Positions 20,859 through 30,611 of a DNA stretch of 64,000 bases are shown in pieces; within the stretch, counting starts at the first letter, position 1, and the number at the start of each line of letters is the position of its first letter. The position numbers were made by a program, and so were the translations under genes. The stretch spans positions 704,619-768,618 of the forward strand of contig NZ_FUYM01000001.1 in the NCBI RefSeq assembly GCF_900167915.1. Reading direction: 5' to 3'. A model generated the notes under the pieces. It saw nothing but the letters and a program-made list of their open reading frames with translations, made no database searches and was not told the origin of the DNA. The stretch comes from Rhizorhabdus histidinilytica (GTDB lineage: Bacteria; Pseudomonadota; Alphaproteobacteria; Sphingomonadales; Sphingomonadaceae).

Positions 20859-23021
20859 TCAGAAGCGGTAGCGCATCTCGACGCCATAGGTGCGCGGCTC
20901 GCCCCAGACCGCCTGGTCGAGGCCGCCGAACACGCGGGCATAGGTGCGATAGTCCTGCTTGGTGAGGTTCTTGCCCCACAGCGCGATCATCAGGTCGCCG
21001 ACCTCATAACCGATCCGCGCGTCGATCAGCGTATAGCCCGATTCGTGATATTTCGGCAGCTTCTCGGGCTGGAGATACATGTCGCCGGTATAGGTGGCGC
21101 TGCCGACCAGGAAGACCTCGCCCGGCCCGGCGGGGAAGCGATATTCGGCCTGTCCGCCGATCATCCAGTCGGGCGTGAACTCGATCCGGTTGCCGGCATA
21201 GGAGACCGCCACCGTCGACCCGATCGTCGAATAATCGAAGCGGGTATATTTCGCGTCGAGATAGGAAGCGCTGCCCGACAGGCTCAACCCTTCGAAAGGC
21301 CGCAGCGTCGCTTCCACCTCGAAGCCCTTGATCCGCGCCTTGCCGGCGTTGGTGACCTGGACCGAGGAGACGGTGCTCGCCCCGGTCGGCACGATCTGGG
21401 CGACCTGCTTGTCCGAATAGTCCATGCGGAACGCCGCCAGGCTGTAGCGCAGCAGCCGGCCGAACAATTGGCCCTTGATCCCGGCCTCATAGTTGATCAC
21501 CGATTCCGGGCCGAAGATCAGGTCGCGCGAGATCAGGTTGGCGGCGCCGATCGTGTCGAGGTTGAAGCCGCCCGACTTGAAGCCCTTCGAGACGGTCCCG
21601 TAGATCGTCAGCTCGCGGGTCGGCTTGTAGGTCAGGCTTCCGGTCCAGGAGACATTCTTGTCGCTGCGGCGCAGATCGTCGAAATCATAGCTCAGCACCG
21701 GGCCGCGGACCTGCAGATAGTCGCCGGTCTTCTTCTCGTAGGTGTAGCGCAGGCCGCCGTTGAGGGTGAGCTGCGGCAGCAGGTCGTAATCGGCGTTGAT
21801 ATAGGCGGCGTAGCTGTTGGTGATCGCCTTGGCGCGGTTGAGCGCGCCGTTGGCCAGCGACCCGCCGATGTAGATCTGCCGCAGCGCGGTGCCTTTCTGG
21901 TGGTAATAATAGAGGCCGCCGACGTAGCGGAACGGCCCGTCGCTGGGCGAGGTGATCCGGAATTCCTGACTCGCCATCTGCACGAAGTCGGTCAAGGGAT
22001 TGGAATTGAACAGATTGATCGGAAGCTGATCGATGTCGCTCGACACCGTGACATTGATCTTCCGATAGGCCGAGATCGATGCCAGCACCATGTCGTTGGG
22101 CAGGCTGTATTCCGCCGTCAGGTCGGTGCCCCACATGTTGCGCTTGTCGCCGTTGGGCTGGTCGCTGTTCGCCTCGAACCGGTTGCCGGTATAATAGGGC
22201 GCGGCGGCGCCGGCCGGCGAATCCATCTGGGTCTGGAGCACGGTGCGCCGGTCGCGGGTGAAGTCGGCGTTGAGCTTGACCTTCAGCGCGTCGGACGGCT
22301 TGAAGACGATCTGCGCGCGGGCGCCGCGACGGTTCTCGTCGTTGACGTCCTGATCGTTGAAGATGTTGTGGATATAGCCGTCGCGGTCGTAGGTCGCGAC
22401 GGTCAGCTTGGCCGACAGCGTGTCCGACAGCGGGCCGGAGATGCTCGCCTGCGTCCGGAAGGCGTTGTAGTTGCCGTAGCTGGCATAGACGCTGCCCTCG
22501 ACGGTGTCGCCGGGCTCCTTGGTGGTGATGTTGATGACGCCGCCGATCGTGTTCTTGCCGAACAGCGTCCCCTGCGGTCCGCGCAGCACCTCGACCTGGG
22601 CGATCTCGGCCAGGTCGGCGTTGTAGCCCGAGGTGCGGGGAATGTAGACGCCGTCGAGATACATGCCGACGCCGGCCTCGATGCCGATGTTGCGCGAATC
22701 CCCGCCGACGCCGCGGATGGTGAGCTGGGTCGACAGGCTGCCGCGCTCGGTGAACTGGACGCCGGGCATCAGCCGCGACATGTCGCGCAGGCTCTTGATC
22801 CCGGCGGTTTCGAGCTGGGTCTGGTCGAAGGCGGTCACCGAGACAGGAACGTCCTGCAGGCTCTCGGCGCGGCGCCGGGCGGTGACGACGATCTCGCCGC
22901 TGTCGACAGAAGAAGCCTCGCTATCCGCGCCGGTTTCGGCCGCGAATACCGCATTGGCCGGCGCCATGCAGAGGATAAAGCCAAGCACTTTTATGGATGA
23001 CCCAGAAATTATCTTCTTCAT
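20859..23021 (-). CDS. TonB-dependent outer-membrane receptor
   Basis: The product has 720 residues from ATG 23021 (AAGGGG upstream) with a signal peptide of about 27 residues. The start of the mature protein contains GEIVVTARRRAESLQDVPVS, typical of sphingomonad receptors, then the plug (GVQFTERGSLSTQLTIRGVGG) and a 22-strand barrel ending in MRYRF. It probably imports the substrate of the hydantoinase/MFS cluster across the outer membrane; the ligand is unknown. Confidence 0.9.
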   Translation of the reverse strand: MKKIISGSSIKVLGFILCMAPANAVFAAETGADSEASSVDSGEIVVTARRRAESLQDVPVSVTAFDQTQLETAGIKSLRDMSRLMPGVQFTERGSLSTQLTIRGVGGDSRNIGIEAGVGMYLDGVYIPRTSGYNADLAEIAQVEVLRGPQGTLFGKNTIGGVINITTKEPGDTVEGSVYASYGNYNAFRTQASISGPLSDTLSAKLTVATYDRDGYIHNIFNDQDVNDENRRGARAQIVFKPSDALKVKLNADFTRDRRTVLQTQMDSPAGAAAPYYTGNRFEANSDQPNGDKRNMWGTDLTAEYSLPNDMVLASISAYRKINVTVSSDIDQLPINLFNSNPLTDFVQMASQEFRITSPSDGPFRYVGGLYYYHQKGTALRQIYIGGSLANGALNRAKAITNSYAAYINADYDLLPQLTLNGGLRYTYEKKTGDYLQVRGPVLSYDFDDLRRSDKNVSWTGSLTYKPTRELTIYGTVSKGFKSGGFNLDTIGAANLISRDLIFGPESVINYEAGIKGQLFGRLLRYSLAAFRMDYSDKQVAQIVPTGASTVSSVQVTNAGKARIKGFEVEATLRPFEGLSLSGSASYLDAKYTRFDYSTIGSTVAVSYAGNRIEFTPDWMIGGQAEYRFPAGPGEVFLVGSATYTGDMYLQPEKLPKYHESGYTLIDARIGYEVGDLMIALWGKNLTKQDYRTYARVFGGLDQAVWGEPRTYGVEMRYRF

Positions 23022-23109
23022 GCCCAATCCCCTTCGCAAGTTTATTGATGGTTTATTGGCGGCAGGGACTAGGGCTACCATTCCATCGAATAATTTCGAG
23101 TTTGATTTA

Positions 23110-23115
23110 ATTATA
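23110..23115 (-). promoter_or_regulatory. Possible -10 box for the TonB-receptor gene
   Basis: TATAAT on the minus strand in an AT-rich patch between the MFS and receptor genes, about 90 bases before the receptor start. No good -35 is seen, so the receptor could have its own weak promoter as well as read-through. Confidence 0.35.
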
Positions 23116-23133
23116 AATCCCTATCAGCGATTC

Positions 23134-24465
23134 TTATGAGCCATAGGCCGGGCGGACGTCCGCCGCGAAACCGTGCCCCGTCGACCGCGCCAGCCAGGCG
23201 AGCACCGCCGCGGCCGCCAGCATCGCCGGGCCGATCACCAGCGCCATCGAAAGCCTGAGCGAGGCGGCGTCGGGCCCCATGCCGGTCGACAGCAGGCCGA
23301 CGAGGGTCGGCCCGAGCCCGAGCCCGACCACGTTGATGAACAGCACATAGAGGCCCGACACCTGCGCCCGGGCGGCCGGCGGCGTCGCGAGCTGGAGGAA
23401 GGCGGGCACGACACCCATCGGCATCGAGGCCGCGAAATGGAGGCCGCCCACGACCAGCAGCAGCCCCATGGGGCCGCTCGGCAGGGCGAGGGCGAGCGCG
23501 AACGGCAGGCCGAGCAGCGCCGCCAGCGCGACGACGCGGACATGCGCATTGCCGCTTCCCGAGCGCAGCAGCGCATCGGCGAGCCACCCGCCCGCGAGCA
23601 GCCCGACCGGGCTCGCCGACAGCACGACGAGCCCATAGCGCACACCGATCACCTCGGCCGGCCAGTGGAACTCGCGGCCGAGCACCGCCGGCATCCACGA
23701 TACCAGCGCATAGCTGGTCATGATCACCCCCGACATGCCGACGAACAGCGGCAGATAGAGGCCGATGCGCGATCGCACCGCCGCCACCATCGCCGCGAAG
23801 CCGCGCGGCTCGCCGGTCCCGGCGCCATCGGCCGGCCCGGCGACACGCTCGGGTTCGCGGATCGCCGCGATCAGGATCAGGAAGAGCAGACCCGGCGTGG
23901 CGATGGCGAGGAAGGTCTGCTGCCACGGCCGCAGCCCGCCGATCAGGGGCAGGTCCGCCCCGCCCCCGCCGGTGAAATAGCGATAGACATAGCCGGTGAT
24001 CAGCAGCGCCAGCCCGGCGCCGAGCACGCCACCGACCTGGAACAGGCTGATCGCGCGGCCCAGTTGCTCGCGCGGGAAGCGGTCATGGACGATCGAGTAG
24101 CTGGCGGGGGCGAGCCCCGCCTCCCCCGCCCCGACCCCGATCCGTGCAAGCAGGAGCTGGGGGAAGTTGGCGGCGAGCCCGCAGGCCGCCGTCGCGACCG
24201 ACCACATGCCCACGCCGAGCATGATCGTGCCCTTGCGCGACCAGCGGTCGGCGAGCCAGCCGAGCGGCAGGCCCATCACCGCGAAGAACAGGCCGAAGGC
24301 GATGCCCTGGAGCAGGCCGATCTCGGCATCGCTGATGCCCAGGTCGGCCCGGATCGGATCGACCAGCAGCGACAAGCCGATCCGATCGACGAAGGACAGG
24401 ATCAAAGCGGCCATCAGCAGCAACACGACCAGCCAGTCCCTGATCCGTCCCTTTTCCATGTGCAT
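23134..24465 (-). CDS. MFS transporter
   Basis: The product has 443 residues and 12 predicted spans. The loop GLPLGWLADRWSRK between helices 2 and 3 is the MFS signature, and the N-terminal FVDRIGLSLLVDPI is typical of the organic-acid or spinster-like transporters common in sphingomonads. GGAAGGAAGCG precedes the ATG at 24465. It is expected to carry the substrate of the hydantoinase-like enzymes across the inner membrane. Confidence 0.85.
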   Translation of the reverse strand: MHMEKGRIRDWLVVLLLMAALILSFVDRIGLSLLVDPIRADLGISDAEIGLLQGIAFGLFFAVMGLPLGWLADRWSRKGTIMLGVGMWSVATAACGLAANFPQLLLARIGVGAGEAGLAPASYSIVHDRFPREQLGRAISLFQVGGVLGAGLALLITGYVYRYFTGGGGADLPLIGGLRPWQQTFLAIATPGLLFLILIAAIREPERVAGPADGAGTGEPRGFAAMVAAVRSRIGLYLPLFVGMSGVIMTSYALVSWMPAVLGREFHWPAEVIGVRYGLVVLSASPVGLLAGGWLADALLRSGSGNAHVRVVALAALLGLPFALALALPSGPMGLLLVVGGLHFAASMPMGVVPAFLQLATPPAARAQVSGLYVLFINVVGLGLGPTLVGLLSTGMGPDAASLRLSMALVIGPAMLAAAAVLAWLARSTGHGFAADVRPAYGS

Positions 24466-24491
24466 TCGCTTCCTTCCTGTTCCGTCCCACC

Positions 24492-26231
24492 TCAGGCCGA
24501 CAGTCGTTCGGCCTCGGCCGCTTTCGCCTCGCCATAGGCGGCGCGCACTGCCGCCGGCGTCACCCGGCCCTGGCGCAGGTCGGCCGCGATCGCGGCGACA
24601 TCGCGCGCCTGCGGATCGCCGAAGCCGCCGCCGCCAGGCGTCTCGATCCGCACCGACTGGCCGGGTGCCAGCACCAGCCGGGGCTGGTTGGCGGGTATCT
24701 CATGCTCGCCCGGGGTCCCCCGGTCGCGGATGATATGGGCGACCGCCCCCTTGCCGCCGCCGAACACGCCATCGGCGGGAACGATCGTGCCCTCGCTCGA
24801 CGCATAGCAGAAGGTGTCGTCGTCGAGCGCGCGGATCTGCCGGGCGATGCCCATGCCGCCGCGCCACTGGCCGGCGCCGCCACTGTCGGTGACGAGGCTA
24901 TATTCGTCGACCACCAGCGGATATTCGTTCTCCAGCGCCTCGGCGGGCAGGTTCGACGAGTTGGTGATGTGGACATGGGTGCCGTCGGCGCCGTCATGTC
25001 CCGCTCGCCCGCCCGCGCCGCCGCCGATCGTCTCGACATAGACATAGGTGCCCGGACGCCGCCGGCTGCGGCCGGAGAAGACCATCGCCGGCATCGCGTC
25101 GTTGCTCGCCGCCATCACCCGCTCGCGCGGCAGGAAGTGCGCGAAGGCCCCGATCACCGACGCCGCGACCCGCTGCGCGGTGTTCGATCGCATGCCGACC
25201 GCCGCCGGGAAGGTCGGGTTGGTGATCGTTCCTTCGGGCGCGCGCATCGTGATCGAGGCGAACATGCCTTCATTCGCCATCAGCTCGGGATCGAGCATCG
25301 TCTTGACCGCATAATAGACGCTCGCCAGCATGGCGCTCTTGGGCATGTTGTAGCTGCCCCGGCACTGGGGCCCCGATCCGTCGAAGTCCACCGTCAGATT
25401 CTCGCCCTCGACCGTCAGGGTCGCGCGGATCGCCACCGGATCGCCGCCGAAGCCGTCATCGTCGAGATGGCAGACATGGCTGCCGGTGCCATCCTTCAGC
25501 GCGGCGATGCGGTTGCGCAGCCGTCGGGCGGTATAGGCCAGGATGTCCTCGATCGACTGTTCGACCGCGTCGATGCCGAGCTGGCGGACCAGTTCGAGCA
25601 TGAGCTGCGCGCCGCGCTCGTTGGCGGCGATCTGCACCTTGAGGTCGGCGACCCGGTCCGCCGGCTCGCGGCTGTTCTGCGCCAGCAGGGTCAGCAGCCC
25701 GGTATCCAGCTCGCCCTCGCGGACGATGCGGACCAGCGGGATGCGGATGCCTTCCTCGAACACTGTCCGCGCGGTCGGGGAAACCGAGCCCGGATAAGTG
25801 CCGCCGACGTCCGAATGATGGCCGATGTTCGCGGCGAAGAAGCGGCAGCGCCCTTCCCAGAAGATCGGCGTGACGATGGTGATGTCGGGGGCGTGTGTGC
25901 CGCCCGCCAGATAGGCGTCGTTGCAGATGAAGACGTCGCCCTCGCGGACATTGTCGACGCCATAGTCGCCCAGCACCGTCTCTACCCCGCCCGACAGCGA
26001 GCCGAGGTGCATCGGGATATGCGCGGCCTGAGCGATCAATCGCCCCTTGCCGTCGAACATCGCGACCGAGCAGTCCTTGCGCTCCTTGATGTTGGGCGAG
26101 AAGGAGGCGCGGACCAGCCGATTGCCCATATCCTCGGTGATCGAGAGCAGGCGATTGGAGAATACCTCCATCGCGATCGGATCGAACAACTGGCCCTCGG
26201 CCTTGCTGATCGGGGAATCCCTGTCTGCCAT
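24492..26231 (-). CDS. Hydantoinase B / oxoprolinase beta family subunit
   Basis: The product has 579 residues with the whole family span: FDPIAMEVFSNRLLSITEDMG at the start, CNDAYLAGGTHAPDITIV, GSYNMPKSA, and the C-terminal GGGGFGDP. The family includes N-methylhydantoinase, 5-oxoprolinase and acetophenone/acetone carboxylase subunits. It lies 12 bases after hyuA, so the two form one complex. The substrate (a lactam, hydantoin or ketone) is not determined by the sequence. Confidence 0.9.
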   Translation of the reverse strand: MADRDSPISKAEGQLFDPIAMEVFSNRLLSITEDMGNRLVRASFSPNIKERKDCSVAMFDGKGRLIAQAAHIPMHLGSLSGGVETVLGDYGVDNVREGDVFICNDAYLAGGTHAPDITIVTPIFWEGRCRFFAANIGHHSDVGGTYPGSVSPTARTVFEEGIRIPLVRIVREGELDTGLLTLLAQNSREPADRVADLKVQIAANERGAQLMLELVRQLGIDAVEQSIEDILAYTARRLRNRIAALKDGTGSHVCHLDDDGFGGDPVAIRATLTVEGENLTVDFDGSGPQCRGSYNMPKSAMLASVYYAVKTMLDPELMANEGMFASITMRAPEGTITNPTFPAAVGMRSNTAQRVAASVIGAFAHFLPRERVMAASNDAMPAMVFSGRSRRRPGTYVYVETIGGGAGGRAGHDGADGTHVHITNSSNLPAEALENEYPLVVDEYSLVTDSGGAGQWRGGMGIARQIRALDDDTFCYASSEGTIVPADGVFGGGKGAVAHIIRDRGTPGEHEIPANQPRLVLAPGQSVRIETPGGGGFGDPQARDVAAIAADLRQGRVTPAAVRAAYGEAKAAEAERLSA

Positions 26232-26243
26232 GGTCTGCTATTC

Positions 26244-28286
26244 CTATTCGAAGATCGATACGATGAGGTTGCCGACCGGATCGACCGTGACGGTCTGGCC
26301 GGGCTGGACGATGAGGGTCGAGCTCATCTCCTCGATGATCGCGGGCCCCGCGAAGGTGCGTCCGATCGGCAATTGCCCGCGGCGGTAGATCGACGTCTCC
26401 ACCCAGCCGGCATCCTTGCCGAAATAGACCGGGCGGCGCCCCTTGACGGCGTCGAGGCCGTGGACGGGTACCGGCGCCGAGACCGGCACCCGCGCCACCC
26501 GGCCGATCGCCTGGATGCGGCAGTTGACGATCTCGACCGGGCGGTCGGACACGTCATAACCATATTCCTGGACATGCTGGCGGCGGAAGCGCTCGACCAT
26601 GTCGCGGAGCCCATCCTCGCGAACCTCGTCGAGCGGCACCGAGACCTCGAAATTCTGGCCGTCATAGCGCGCGTCGACCATGATCCGGAGCTGACGGTCC
26701 TCCTCGGCCACGCCCTCGCGGACCAGCCAGGCGGTCGCCTCGTCGCGCATCTCGCCGAGCACCGCACAGACGCGCCGCCACGACGCCTCGCCGGCGAGGC
26801 TCAGTTCGCTGCGGACGAAGTCCATGTTGATGTCCGACAGCAGGATGCCGCGCGCGCACAGCGTTCCCGGCTCCTGCGGCACCAGCACGGTGCGGATGCC
26901 GCAATCCTGGGCCAGGTCACAGGCATGAAGCGGTCCGGCGCCGCCATAGGCGAACAGCGCGAAGTCGCGGATGTCGTGGCCCCGTTCGGTCGACACCGAT
27001 CTGATCGCGCGGCTCATATTGGCGTTGGCGATGCGCAGGATGCCATAGGCCGCCTCCTCGACCGACAGGCCGAGCGGCCGCGCGATCCGCTCCTCGATCA
27101 CCGCGCGGGCCGCGGCGGCGTCGACCGGCAGCCGCCCTTCGAGCAGCGCGACCGGATCGAGCCGGCCGAGCACGATGTTCGCGTCGGTGATCGTCGGTTC
27201 GGTACCGCCGCGGCCATAGGCGACCGGGCCGGGCGCTGCGCCGGCACTGCGCGGACCGACCTTGAGCGCGCCGGCGTCGTCGATCGCGGCGATGCTGCCG
27301 CCGCCCGCGCCGATGACGTGGATGTCGATCATCGGCGTCTTGACCGGATAGTCCGCCACCAGCCGGTCCGACGCGAACAGCGGTTTGCCGCCGACGATCA
27401 CCGACACGTCGGTCGAGGTGCCGCCGACATCGAAGGTGACGAGATTGGGGAAGTTGGCTACACGGCCGATCTCCGCCGCGCCGATCACCCCTGCCGCCGG
27501 ACCCGACACGCAGGTCCGCACCGGAATCTCGCGCACCGTCGGCACCGACATCAGGCCGCCGTTCGAATGGACGGTGTCGAGCTCGCCGGTGATGCCGAGA
27601 TCGCCGACCCGGCCGAGCAGCCGTTCCAGATAGGTGCCCATGCGCGGGCCCATATAGGCGTTGAGCACAGTCGTGGACATGCGCTCATACTCCCGGAATT
27701 CGGGCAGGACGTTCGACGACAGGCTGACATAGGCGTCGGGCAGGATCGCGCGGACGATCTCGCCGGCGCGGCGCTCGTGGTCGGGTCGACGATAGCTGTG
27801 CAGGAAGCAGATCACCACCGCTCCGACCCCGGCCTCGCCGAGCTTGCGGGCGGCCTCGGCGACCTGCTCCTCGTCGAGCGGAACCTCGACAGTGCCGTCG
27901 GACAGGGTGCGCTCATCGACTTCCAGGCGCAGGTCGCGCGGCACCAGCGGGGTCGGCCGTCCGATCGAATAGTCGTAGAGGTGCGGACGGGTCTGCCGAC
28001 CGATCTCGAGCGTGTCGCGAAAGCCGCGCGTCGTGATCAGCCCGGTCAGCGCGCCCTTGCGCTCGATCACCATATTGGTCGCGACCGTGGTACCGTGGCC
28101 CAGGTGACGGACCAGCGCCGGATCGATGTCATGGTCGGCGATCAGCGCCGACAGTCCGGCCCCGATCGCCTCGGACGGATCGTGCGGCGTCGAAGGCACC
28201 TTGAAGTAATGGACTGAGCCGCGCCCTTCATCGAGCATGGTGAAGTCGGTGAAGGTCCCGCCCACGTCGAACCCTATGCGATACAT
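26244..28286 (-). CDS. Hydantoinase A / oxoprolinase alpha family subunit
   Basis: The product has 680 residues. RIGFDVGGTFTDFTML at the start is the ATP-phosphate motif of this actin-like fold; GHGTTVATNMVIERKGA, VSGPAAGVIGAAEIG and TFDVGGTSTDVSV are further family blocks. It uses ATP to activate the substrate carbonyl for the partner subunit. First gene of the leftward operon and divergent from a LysR regulator. Confidence 0.9.
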   Translation of the reverse strand: MYRIGFDVGGTFTDFTMLDEGRGSVHYFKVPSTPHDPSEAIGAGLSALIADHDIDPALVRHLGHGTTVATNMVIERKGALTGLITTRGFRDTLEIGRQTRPHLYDYSIGRPTPLVPRDLRLEVDERTLSDGTVEVPLDEEQVAEAARKLGEAGVGAVVICFLHSYRRPDHERRAGEIVRAILPDAYVSLSSNVLPEFREYERMSTTVLNAYMGPRMGTYLERLLGRVGDLGITGELDTVHSNGGLMSVPTVREIPVRTCVSGPAAGVIGAAEIGRVANFPNLVTFDVGGTSTDVSVIVGGKPLFASDRLVADYPVKTPMIDIHVIGAGGGSIAAIDDAGALKVGPRSAGAAPGPVAYGRGGTEPTITDANIVLGRLDPVALLEGRLPVDAAAARAVIEERIARPLGLSVEEAAYGILRIANANMSRAIRSVSTERGHDIRDFALFAYGGAGPLHACDLAQDCGIRTVLVPQEPGTLCARGILLSDINMDFVRSELSLAGEASWRRVCAVLGEMRDEATAWLVREGVAEEDRQLRIMVDARYDGQNFEVSVPLDEVREDGLRDMVERFRRQHVQEYGYDVSDRPVEIVNCRIQAIGRVARVPVSAPVPVHGLDAVKGRRPVYFGKDAGWVETSIYRRGQLPIGRTFAGPAIIEEMSSTLIVQPGQTVTVDPVGNLIVSIFE

Positions 28287-28600
28287 TCATCTTCCCTCTG
28301 GCAAGCGACCGGGCATCCTTCACGGAAACCCGTCGAGAGACGGCGCATCGCGCCCACCGGATGGCGCCGTCGGTCGCCCTTGAGTAGCGTCGCCCTTTCG
28401 CGGCCGGCCAACGCGATTTTCCGATGGGATGCGATCAGCATTTGTAATCGCGCCCGGAAAACCGGGCCGAACGGGCCATGCCAACCTCCGCCGATCGACT
28501 TTCATCGGAAGAAACGATTGGGTCCGCCCACCCCCTGTCCGGCTATGGTCGGGGCAGCTACCATGGCCGTCGCAGGCGACGGAGCGGGACGGACGAGCGG
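28287..28600. other. Divergent regulatory region between hyuA and the LysR gene
   Basis: There is no gene in these 314 bases. It holds one clear LysR-type box (28431-28451). No strong sigma-70 promoter is obvious on either strand. Confidence 0.6.
28431..28451. promoter_or_regulatory. LysR-type binding site (T-N11-A)
   Basis: GCGAT-N11-ATCGC is a perfect inverted repeat with the T-N11-A core of LysR boxes, lying 150 bases from the LysR start and 145 from hyuA. It is the best candidate for the recognition site of the adjacent regulator. Confidence 0.6.
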
Positions 28601-29536
28601 ATGAACACACGATTTCTCGAGACCTTCATCTGGCTGGCGCGGCTCAAGAGCTTCAGTCGCACCGCCGAAAAGCTGCACGCGAGCCAGCCCGCCGTCTCGG
28701 GCCGGATCGTCGCGCTCGAGGAACTGCTCGGGGTCACGCTCTACGAGCGCAATTCCAAGGGGTTCGAGCTGACTGCCGCCGGCCGCCGCGTGCTCGACCG
28801 CTGCGAACGGATCGTCGAGCTGTCGAACGAGCTCAAGTCGATCGCGACCGAGGACAATGTGCTGGGCCGCCCGGTGCGGATCGGCGCGTCGGACGTGATC
28901 ACGCTCAGCTGGATGAGCGACCTCGTCGCCGTGCTCGGCAGCAAATATGTCGACTATCAGTTCGACATCGTCACCGACAGCGCCAACAATCTCAGTCGGA
29001 TGCTGATGGCCGACGAGATCGACATCGCGCTGATCGCCAACAGCATCGACGCGAACCGGATCGTCAACGCGCCGTTGTGCAACTATCGCATCGAATGGCT
29101 CGCCAATCCGCGCCGCTTCGACGTCACCAAGCCGATCAACATCGAACAGCTCTGCGAGCTGCCGATCATCATGCCGCCGCCCGGGACGCCCGGCTACACC
29201 TGGCAGGTCGAATATCTCAAGCGGCACAACCCCAACTACTCGCCCGACCGGCCGTCGCCGCTGCGCATCTCCTGCGGCTATTCGCCAGCCACCGGCATCC
29301 AGATGGTGGCGCAGGGCTTCGGCGTGCTGCCGGTGCCCGTGCTCCTCGCGCGGCCCTGGATCGCGTCGGGCGAAGTTGCCCCGCTCAAGGTCAAGGAAAG
29401 CTTCCCGGCCTGGGCGATGAACGCCTGCTACAAGTCGCCGCCGACCATCCCGATCATCGTCAGCCTCGTCGAAACCGCGCAGGCGGTCGCCAAGGCCTAT
29501 GCCGATCGGCGTGGCGGATCGGATTTCTGGCCCTGA
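28601..29536 (+). CDS. LysR-family transcriptional regulator
   Basis: The product has 311 residues from ATG 28601. The winged helix RFLETFIWLARLKSFSRTAEKL...SQPAVSGRIVALEELLGVTLYER is complete, followed by a LysR substrate-binding domain (VRIGASDVITLSWM, DEIDIALIAN, GFGVLPVPVLLA). Its position, divergent from hyuAB and sharing a LysR box, makes it the likely activator of that operon; the ligand is unknown. Confidence 0.9.
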   Translation: MNTRFLETFIWLARLKSFSRTAEKLHASQPAVSGRIVALEELLGVTLYERNSKGFELTAAGRRVLDRCERIVELSNELKSIATEDNVLGRPVRIGASDVITLSWMSDLVAVLGSKYVDYQFDIVTDSANNLSRMLMADEIDIALIANSIDANRIVNAPLCNYRIEWLANPRRFDVTKPINIEQLCELPIIMPPPGTPGYTWQVEYLKRHNPNYSPDRPSPLRISCGYSPATGIQMVAQGFGVLPVPVLLARPWIASGEVAPLKVKESFPAWAMNACYKSPPTIPIIVSLVETAQAVAKAYADRRGGSDFWP

Positions 29537-29556
29537 CCGACCAAGGACAAACGACC

Positions 29557-30477
29557 ATGCCGCACGATCCGGTCCTCGCCCGCGCCATCGCGCAGGTCGA
29601 GGCCCCTGCCCCGCACCGCCCCGCGATCAGGAGCTTCTTCGATCCGGCGACGTCGACCATATCGCATGTGGTCCACGATCCGGTCAGCCGCGAGGCCGCG
29701 GTGGTCGATCCGGTGATCGGCTACGACCCGGCGTCGGGACGCACCGACAGCCGCCCGGCCGATATGATCGCCGCCTATGTCGAGGCGGAGGGGCTGCGCG
29801 TCGTCTGGCTGCTCGAAACCCATGTCCATGCCGATCATCTGTCGGGCGCGCCCTATCTGCAGGAGCGGATCGGCGGGCAGATCGCGATCGGCGAGCAGAT
29901 CTCCGCCGTCCAGACCAGCTTCGGCCGCCTGTTCCGGCCGGGCCGCGAATTCGCCGCCGACGGATCGGATTTCGACCGGCTGTTCGCCGATGGGGACCGC
30001 TTCCGCATCGGGGAGCTGGAGGCGACCGTCCTTCACGTCCCCGGCCATACCCCGGCGTGCGTCGCCTATGTGGTCGGCGACGTCGCCTTTGTCGGCGACA
30101 CGATGTTCATGCCCGACTATGGCACCGCCCGCGCCGATTTCCCCGGCGGCGACGCCCGCCAGCTTTTCCGATCGCTGCGGCGCATCCTGAAGCTGCCGGG
30201 CCACACCCGGCTGTTCATGTGTCACGACTATCTGCCGGAAGGGCGCGACAGCTATCAGTGGGAGACGACGGTCGAGGCCGAACGACGCGGCAATGTCCAT
30301 GCCCGCGACGGGATCAGCGAGGATGCGTTCGTCGCGATGCGCGAAGGCCGCGATGCCGGCCTGGCGGTGCCCCGGCTGCTGCTGCCCTCGATCCAGGTCA
30401 ACATGCGCGCCGGCCACCCGCCGGCCCCCGAGGACAACGGCATCCGCTACCTGCGGATCCCGCTCGATGCCTTTTAG
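29557..30477 (+). CDS. Persulfide-dioxygenase-like metallo-beta-lactamase-fold enzyme
   Basis: The product has 306 residues from ATG 29557. The start (RSFFDPATSTISHVVHDPVSREAAVVDPV) and HVHADHLSGAPYL, HVPGHTPACVAYVVGD and GDTMFMPDYGTARADFP blocks match the ETHE1/Blh group, which oxidises glutathione persulfide with non-haem iron. The iron ligands (His in HVHADH, His in PGHTP, Asp in GDTMF) are present. It follows the LysR gene by 20 bases, so it is probably co-transcribed. Its link with the hydantoinase cluster is unclear. Confidence 0.8.
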   Translation: MPHDPVLARAIAQVEAPAPHRPAIRSFFDPATSTISHVVHDPVSREAAVVDPVIGYDPASGRTDSRPADMIAAYVEAEGLRVVWLLETHVHADHLSGAPYLQERIGGQIAIGEQISAVQTSFGRLFRPGREFAADGSDFDRLFADGDRFRIGELEATVLHVPGHTPACVAYVVGDVAFVGDTMFMPDYGTARADFPGGDARQLFRSLRRILKLPGHTRLFMCHDYLPEGRDSYQWETTVEAERRGNVHARDGISEDAFVAMREGRDAGLAVPRLLLPSIQVNMRAGHPPAPEDNGIRYLRIPLDAF

Positions 30478-30498
30478 TGCATTTGGGGCAACCTGCCT

Positions 30499-30556
30499 CC
30501 GCTCATCCTGAGGACGGACTGAGCCTTGGCGAAGGTCCGTCTCGAAGGATGAGCGG
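30499..30556. repeat. Large imperfect inverted repeat (REP-like)
   Basis: Outer arms CCGCTCATCCT/AGGATGAGCGG and inner arms GACGGAC/GTCCGTC enclose a loop with GCCTTGGCGAAGG. This type of palindrome is common between sphingomonad genes. It sits between two convergent genes and could end transcription from either side. Confidence 0.75.
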
Positions 30557-30611
30557 GTCGGATAGAGAGTTCGATGCTCTACGTCCGCCGGCATGATCTA
30601 GGATCGGAACC

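Noticed and set aside
24702..28217. Very long plus-strand reading frame (1171 codons) opposite the hydantoinase genes
   Set aside because: It is antisense to two well-conserved genes. Such frames are common in high-GC DNA; its composition is His/Asp/Arg-rich with no domain and no ribosome-binding site.
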